From the NCBI RefSeq assembly GCF_014203595.1, contig NZ_JACHJK010000033.1, positions 1 through 35,356 of the forward strand: a DNA stretch of 35,356 nucleotides. Reading direction: 5' to 3'. The stretch is from Streptomyces echinatus (GTDB lineage: Bacteria > Actinomycetota > Actinomycetes > Streptomycetales > Streptomycetaceae). The notes under the pieces were generated by a model. The model had not been told where the DNA came from. It saw only the letters and a list, made by a program, of their open reading frames with translations, and did no database searches. This document shows positions 31,268-35,356 of this stretch, piece after piece (within the stretch, counting starts at the first letter, position 1; every line of letters starts with the position of its first letter). The position numbers and the translations under genes are program-made.

Positions 31268-32920
31268 GTGAACTTCACGCGCTGGAGCGCCCGTCTCCCC
31301 GGAACGCAGCGCCGCGCCGCCGCGCGGACCGAGACCCCGGTCCCGCCGGACCGGCGGGGGGACGGCTCCGTGCCCGCGGCCCGCGCCGAACAGCCCGCCG
31401 ACGACAAGACCCCGGTGCCCGCCGTCGACGAGCTGCCCGCGCGTGACGTCCTGGACCGCGTCCCGGTGCTCGTCGCCCTCGTCCACGGCCCCGACCACCG
31501 CATCGCCTACGTCAACGACGCCTACACCGCGGCCTTCGGAGCCCGTCCCACCGGCGCGCCCGCCCGTGACGTCCTGCCCGAACTCGCCGAACTGGGCCTG
31601 CTCCCGCTCCTCGACCAGGTGCTCCGCAGCGGCAAACCACGCACCCTGAAGTCCCGCAAGGCCGTCGACGGCCGCTCGTACACGTTCACCTGCACCCCCG
31701 TCGCCGAGGACGGCGACCGCGACGCGGGCGTGCTGGTCTTCGCCACCGACGTCACCGACCACGCCGAGGCCGCCGAACGCCTGCGCGCCAGCGAGCGCCG
31801 CCAGCGCGAGACCGCCGTCACCCTCCAGCGCTCCCTGCTCCCGCAGGAGCTGGAGCAGCCCGACGACCTGCGCATCGCCGCCACCTACCAGCCCGGCGGC
31901 ACCGAGGCCGCGGTCGGCGGCGACTGGTACGACGTGATCACCCTCGGCGGCGGCCGGACCGCCCTGGTCATCGGCGACGTCATGGGCCGGGGGGTGCGGG
32001 CCGCGGCCGTCATGGGCCAGCTCCGCACGGCCGTCCGCGCCTACGCCCGCCTCGACCTGCCCCCGCACGAGGTGCTCCAGCTGCTCGACGGCCTCGCCGC
32101 CGAGATCGACGCCAACCAGATCGCCACCTGCGTCTACGCCGTCCACGACCCGAACGAGGGCCGCCTGGTCTACGCGTCCGCCGGCCATCTGCCGATCCTG
32201 GTCCGCGACGAGAACGGCACGGTCTCCCGCGCCGACGAACCCACCGGCCCGCCGCTCGGCACCGGCGGCTGGATGCACGCCTCCGGCTCCGTCGCCCTCG
32301 GCCCCGGCGCCACGGCCGTCCTCTACACCGACGGCCTGGTCGAGCGCCGCGACGCCGACCTGGACGAGGGCATCGCCGCGCTCGAAGGCGCCCTCGCCGG
32401 GGCCACCGGCACCCCGCAGGTGGTCTGCGACCGCCTGGTCCGCTCGGCCGGCGTCACCGCCGACCACGACGACGACGTCGCCGTCCTCGTCCTCCAGCAC
32501 CCGGCGCGCACGGGCCCCGACGGCGACCTCTTCCGCAACGCCGCCCTCGAACTCCTCGGCGGCGTCGAGGCGGCCCCCCGCGCGCGTGCCTTCGCCTCCG
32601 GCGTCCTCACCAGCTGGCGCTTTCCCGCCGAACTGCACGACCTCGGCGTCCTCGCCGCCAGCGAGCTGGTCGCCAACAGCCTGCAGCACGGCACCCCGCC
32701 CATGCGGCTCAGACTCCGCCGCACCGACCGCCGCCTCATCGTCGAGGTCACCGACGGCGACGACCATCTGCCCAGACGCCGCCGCGCCGAGCCCGGCGAC
32801 GAGTCGGGCCGGGGCATCGCGATCGTGGCGACGATCGCCTCCAGCTGGGGCTGCCGCCGCACCCCCGGCGGCGGCAAGGCGGTGTGGTGCGAGTTCCTCC
32901 TGCCGAAGGGGAAGCCCTGA
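31268..32920 (+). CDS. PAS-SpoIIE phosphatase-ATPase regulator
   Basis: A 550-aa soluble protein. A PAS-like sensor domain (~65-175; PVLVALVHGPDHRIAYVNDAY) is followed by a short coiled coil (AAERLRASERRQRE). A PP2C/SpoIIE phosphatase domain (~195-410) has metal-binding GGDWYDV and GDVMGRG, plus SAGHLP and DHDDDVAVLVL. A C-terminal HATPase_c domain (~440-550) has N-box ELVANSLQHG and the G-boxes GRGIAIV and GGGKAVW. Such proteins control anti-anti-sigma/anti-sigma partners by dephosphorylation and kinase activity. GTG 31268 (VNFTRW) with GAGG upstream is preferred to ATG 31178. It stands 131 bp after ndh and matches my memory of SCO4120. Confidence 0.9.
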   Translation: MNFTRWSARLPGTQRRAAARTETPVPPDRRGDGSVPAARAEQPADDKTPVPAVDELPARDVLDRVPVLVALVHGPDHRIAYVNDAYTAAFGARPTGAPARDVLPELAELGLLPLLDQVLRSGKPRTLKSRKAVDGRSYTFTCTPVAEDGDRDAGVLVFATDVTDHAEAAERLRASERRQRETAVTLQRSLLPQELEQPDDLRIAATYQPGGTEAAVGGDWYDVITLGGGRTALVIGDVMGRGVRAAAVMGQLRTAVRAYARLDLPPHEVLQLLDGLAAEIDANQIATCVYAVHDPNEGRLVYASAGHLPILVRDENGTVSRADEPTGPPLGTGGWMHASGSVALGPGATAVLYTDGLVERRDADLDEGIAALEGALAGATGTPQVVCDRLVRSAGVTADHDDDVAVLVLQHPARTGPDGDLFRNAALELLGGVEAAPRARAFASGVLTSWRFPAELHDLGVLAASELVANSLQHGTPPMRLRLRRTDRRLIVEVTDGDDHLPRRRRAEPGDESGRGIAIVATIASSWGCRRTPGGGKAVWCEFLLPKGKP

Positions 32921-32955
32921 CCCACGTCACGGCGACCCGCTGACCGGAACGCGAA

Positions 32956-32983
32956 ACGGCCGCCACCCGAAGGTGACGGCCGT
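32956..32983. terminator. bidirectional terminator between phosphatase and MFS genes
   Basis: Stem 32956-32967 pairs with 32972-32983 around CGAA, with a single C/A mismatch. It sits between convergent genes. Confidence 0.75.
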
Positions 32984-33002
32984 GCCACGCGCGCACCGGC
33001 GC

Positions 33003-34292
33003 TCACGCCTCCGCGGCCACCGGCTCCGCAGGCGCCCCACCGCGCGCGACCACCCGGGTCTCGCGCGCCGGCCAGGGCCGGTCCTGTACGGCGGTGAGCT
33101 GCCGGCCCAGCCGCAGCGCCAGGAACGTGATCCCCAGCGAGAACAGCAGGAAGGTCACGATGTACGGCCCGTGCAGCGAGGCACCCAGGGGACCGCCCAC
33201 CGCGGGACCGACCGCCAGCGCCAGCTGCTTGACCAGCGCGAACGCCGAGTTGTACTGACCGGCCATGCCCTCCGGTGCCAGATCGGCGACCAGCGGCGCG
33301 ACGGTCGGCGACAGCATCGCCTCACCCAGCCCGAACAGCGCGTACGTCGACACGAACGCGGCCGTGGCCATCTCCTGGCTGCCGTGCCCGAGCCCCGCGA
33401 ACCCGGCGGCCAGCCAGGCCACGGCCCAGATCAGGCCGACCGCGGCGATGACCCGGGACCGCCGGCGCCGCTCCACGAGCTTCAGCACGGCGAACTGGGC
33501 GACCACGATCATCAGCGTGTTCGCGGCCAGCGCCGTCCCGAGGGCGGAGGTGGATATCCCGGCCGCCTCGACGCCGTAGGCGCTCAGACCGGACTCGAAC
33601 TGGCCGTAGCAGGCGAAGAAGAGCACGAAGCCCAGCACGCACAGCTGAACCATCGCCCGGTTCCCGAGCAGCCGCTTCCAGCTGCCCTTCGCCGACGCCG
33701 CCGGCGCGTCCTCCATCCGCGGCGAGTGCGGCATCCGCACGGTCGCCATCACCACGACCAGCAGCAGGAACATCGCCGCCTCGATCGCGAACAGCAGCGT
33801 GAAGGAGGACACGCGCGTGGTGTCGACGAGATGCCCGCCTATCAGGCCGCCGACACCGAGGCCCAGGTTCTGCAGGAAGAACTGCATCGCGAACGCACGC
33901 GAGCGGGTGTCCGCCGACGAGCAGTCCACGATCATCGTGGCCAGGGCCGGCTGCATCACGGCCTGCCCGGCGCCGAGCGCCGCCGCGGACAGCAGCACGG
34001 TCGTGGCACCGCCCGCCAGGCCGAGGCTCAGCGCACCCAGAGCGGCGGTCACCAGGGCGGCGATCAGGACCGGCAGCGGGCCGCGCCGCACGATCGCCCG
34101 GCCGGCGAACGGCAGCACGATCAGCGCGGCCACGGCGAAGTCGGCGAGCACGAGTCCCGCCGTCATGGCTCCCAGTCCCCGCACCTGCGCCACATAGACG
34201 TACAGGTAGGGGACGGTGAAGCCGAGCCCGAACGCGCTGAGTGCGTTGCCCACGTGGATCCGGCGCATCGCTGCGCCCATCGCCCTGGTCAC
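33003..34292 (-). CDS. MFS transporter
   Basis: A 429-aa membrane protein with 12 predicted helices in two halves separated by a loop near residue ~190-205 (PHSPRMEDAPAAS). Signature parts are VGNALSAFGLGFTVPYLYVY in TM1, GRAIVRRGPLP in the loop between TM2 and TM3, and GQYNSAFALVKQLALAVGPAVGG. It looks like a DHA1-type drug or metabolite exporter; the substrate is unknown. GTG 34292 is chosen because GAGAGG sits five bases upstream; the frame can extend five codons to 34307. It is divergent from marR, which presumably controls it. I recall SCO4121 as its counterpart. Confidence 0.9.
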   Translation of the reverse strand: MTRAMGAAMRRIHVGNALSAFGLGFTVPYLYVYVAQVRGLGAMTAGLVLADFAVAALIVLPFAGRAIVRRGPLPVLIAALVTAALGALSLGLAGGATTVLLSAAALGAGQAVMQPALATMIVDCSSADTRSRAFAMQFFLQNLGLGVGGLIGGHLVDTTRVSSFTLLFAIEAAMFLLLVVVMATVRMPHSPRMEDAPAASAKGSWKRLLGNRAMVQLCVLGFVLFFACYGQFESGLSAYGVEAAGISTSALGTALAANTLMIVVAQFAVLKLVERRRRSRVIAAVGLIWAVAWLAAGFAGLGHGSQEMATAAFVSTYALFGLGEAMLSPTVAPLVADLAPEGMAGQYNSAFALVKQLALAVGPAVGGPLGASLHGPYIVTFLLFSLGITFLALRLGRQLTAVQDRPWPARETRVVARGGAPAEPVAAEA

Positions 34293-34324
34293 GTTCACCT
34301 CTCTCACTAGTTAAGCCTGAAGAC

Positions 34325-34380
34325 TTCAAAGCTAAAGTTCGAAGCTAAAGAGTACACAGTGAAGGACTTCAAGGCAAAGG
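34325..34380. promoter_or_regulatory. direct-repeat operator region between MFS and marR
   Basis: TTCAAAGCTAAAG (34325-34337) and TTCGAAGCTAAAG (34338-34350) are adjacent 13-bp direct repeats with one mismatch. A weaker copy, TTCAAGGCAAAGG, lies at 34368-34380. The short A/T-rich spacer carries the divergent promoters. The repeats are likely MarR binding sites. Confidence 0.6.
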
Positions 34381-34403
34381 AGTTTGCGTGCCATACTGCG
34401 GCC

Positions 34404-34952
34404 ATGGCCGAGACTCCCGGCGTCCCTGAGCCGACCCTCGAAGAACAGATCGCCGCCTACCAGCGCGAGTTCCAGGACCTCGACCCCCAGGTCGAGAAGA
34501 TCGTGTCGGCGCTGTCCCGGCTCAACCGCCGGATGAACGTCGCGTACGGCCGTCAGACCGCCGACCTCGGCATCAGCAACGCCGAGTGGGAGGTCCTCAA
34601 GGCGCTGGTCCTCTCCGGCGCGCCTTACCGCATGGGCCCCGGCGAGCTGGCCAAGCGGCTCGGCCTCACGCCGGCCGCGATGACCCACCGGATCGACCGC
34701 ATGGTCTCCGAAGGACTGGTCACCCGGGAGCGTGACGAGTCCAATCGCGTCCGCGTCATCGTGGAGCTGACCCCGGGAGGCCGTGAGAAGTGGCTGGAGG
34801 CCATGCGCCTGGCGACCGTCTTCGAGGAGGACCTGCTCCAGGACCTCACCCCCACCGAGCGTGCGGTGCTCGGCGAGGTGCTGACCCGGCTCCTGCGCAG
34901 GGTGGAGCACGCGCAGCCGGATGCCGGCGGCCGGCTCAGCGACCTGGACTGA
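34404..34952 (+). CDS. MarR-family regulator
   Basis: A 182-aa protein with a winged helix. Helices carry GELAKRLGLTPAAMTHRIDRMVSEGLVTRE (recognition), followed by the wing RDESNRVRVIVELTPGG with the conserved D-x-R pattern. Flanking N- and C-terminal helices make the dimer (IVSALSRLNRRMNVAYGRQ). ATG 34404 (MAETPG) is the likely start; GTG 34359 would add 15 residues and run through the third operator copy. It is divergent from the MFS gene and likely represses it and itself. It matches my memory of SCO4122. A small hairpin follows the stop. Confidence 0.88.
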   Translation: MAETPGVPEPTLEEQIAAYQREFQDLDPQVEKIVSALSRLNRRMNVAYGRQTADLGISNAEWEVLKALVLSGAPYRMGPGELAKRLGLTPAAMTHRIDRMVSEGLVTRERDESNRVRVIVELTPGGREKWLEAMRLATVFEEDLLQDLTPTERAVLGEVLTRLLRRVEHAQPDAGGRLSDLD

Positions 34953-34996
34953 CGCTCCCGGGCGGAAGCCCGCAGAAAAGATCTTGACAGGGGTTG

Positions 34997-35025
34997 TTGA
35001 CACGCCCCTGGCCGTTCCGTAAAGT
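34997..35025 (+). promoter_or_regulatory. rrn promoter, upstream
   Basis: TTGACA (34997-35002) and TAAAGT (35020-35025) are 17 bp apart, near consensus for the main sigma factor HrdB. Another TTGACA lies at 34984-34989. Confidence 0.8.
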
Positions 35026-35171
35026 TCTTCGGGTTGCCACGGAGCCGTAACGGTTCTCCGGCAGCACCTGCGCCGCTTCGAGCGGCACCCCTCACACCAT
35101 CAGCACGATCTCCCGTACGGGTTGTATTCGGCTTGCCCGAATTCAATTCGAATGGAAGCCCGGCGGCCCGA

Positions 35172-35201
35172 TTGGGAATCGCCGAGCGGATCCGCTAAGG
35201 T
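35172..35201 (+). promoter_or_regulatory. rrn promoter, downstream
   Basis: TTGGGA (35172-35177) and TAAGGT (35196-35201) are 18 bp apart, in the part of the leader that is most conserved among Streptomyces rrn operons. Confidence 0.6.
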
Positions 35202-35356
35202 TTGAGACGTCGGAACGGCCCAACGGCCGGGAGGACAAGCCCCCCTGACTGGGAGTCAGACGCCGAAAGGATCTGATAGAGTCGGAACCGCCGGAAAGGG
35301 AAACGCGAGAGCGAGAACCTGGAAAGCACCGAGGAAATCGGATCGAGAAAAGATCT

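Larger units (their letters stand above)
34953..35356 (+). promoter_or_regulatory. promoter and leader region of an rRNA operon
   Basis: The last 400 bp have no ORF and match the Streptomyces rrn upstream region. They include GATTGGGAATCGCC, then CTAAGGTTTGAGACGTC, then CTGATAGAGTCGGAA (35271-35285) and Gly/Glu-free purine-rich RNA spacer. AGATCT at the very end looks like the start of a second GATCTGATAGAG copy. Two promoters are placed separately. The 16S rRNA gene should begin within a few hundred bases to the right. CTGACT-GGG-AGTCAG (35246-35260) forms a small hairpin. Confidence 0.85.

Overview
The window is chromosomal DNA from a Streptomyces or close relative. Base composition is very high in G+C with strong G/C at third codon positions. 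GTG starts are frequent, and several protein families typical of the genus are present: a SARP/AfsR-type regulator, TPR-bearing XRE regulators, an AtrA-like TetR protein and a SpoIIE-type phosphatase with an ATPase domain. From about 11.7 kb to the end, gene content and order match my memory of the S. coelicolor core region SCO4108-SCO4122. This is recall, not a database search.

Region 1 (1-5.4 kb) is accessory. It opens with the 3' end of a group II intron: a textbook 34-nt domain V, then domain VI with a bulged A. The intron cuts off the 3' end of a HAD-like gene. Next comes a minus-strand run (unknown protein, APH-like phosphotransferase, SAM methyltransferase, HAD remnant), divergent from an XRE/TPR regulator followed by a NUDIX hydrolase. 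The region ends with a hairpin terminator and a fragment of a TPR gene.

Region 2 (5.4-11.7 kb) holds redox and flavin genes. A frameshifted nitroreductase faces a TetR gene. That TetR gene is divergent from an FMN reductase/DHA2 exporter operon, across a pair of 16-bp palindromes lying in symmetric promoters. A MarR/GTP cyclohydrolase II unit is divergent from a reductase-deaminase fusion whose domain order is the reverse of canonical RibD. The region closes with a strong bidirectional hairpin and an initiator tRNA-Met gene.

Region 3 (11.7-19.5 kb) is conserved core. It has a c-di-AMP (ydaO-type) riboswitch ahead of an M23 cell-wall peptidase, an aldo/keto reductase, a PrsW-family membrane protease, TrmB, an L-2-hydroxyglutarate oxidase-like enzyme and a TPR-type XRE regulator related to sporulation-associated proteins.

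Region 4 (19.5-35.4 kb) is regulatory core. It has a degenerate asparagine-synthetase-like protein, a 500-bp repeat-rich spacer, a large AfsR-like regulator, an ECF sigma factor fused to a zinc finger, membrane segment and NPCBM domain, AtrA, a type II NADH dehydrogenase, a PAS-PP2C-ATPase phosphatase and a divergent MFS/MarR pair. The last 400 bp carry at least two promoters and the leader of an rRNA operon whose 16S gene should start just beyond the window.

The most unusual items are the sigma-NPCBM one-component fusion, the inverted RibD fusion with its palindrome-flanked promoters, the XRE/NUDIX/phosphotransferase/methyltransferase module broken by the intron, and the coding minisatellites in atrA and the ribA-like gene.
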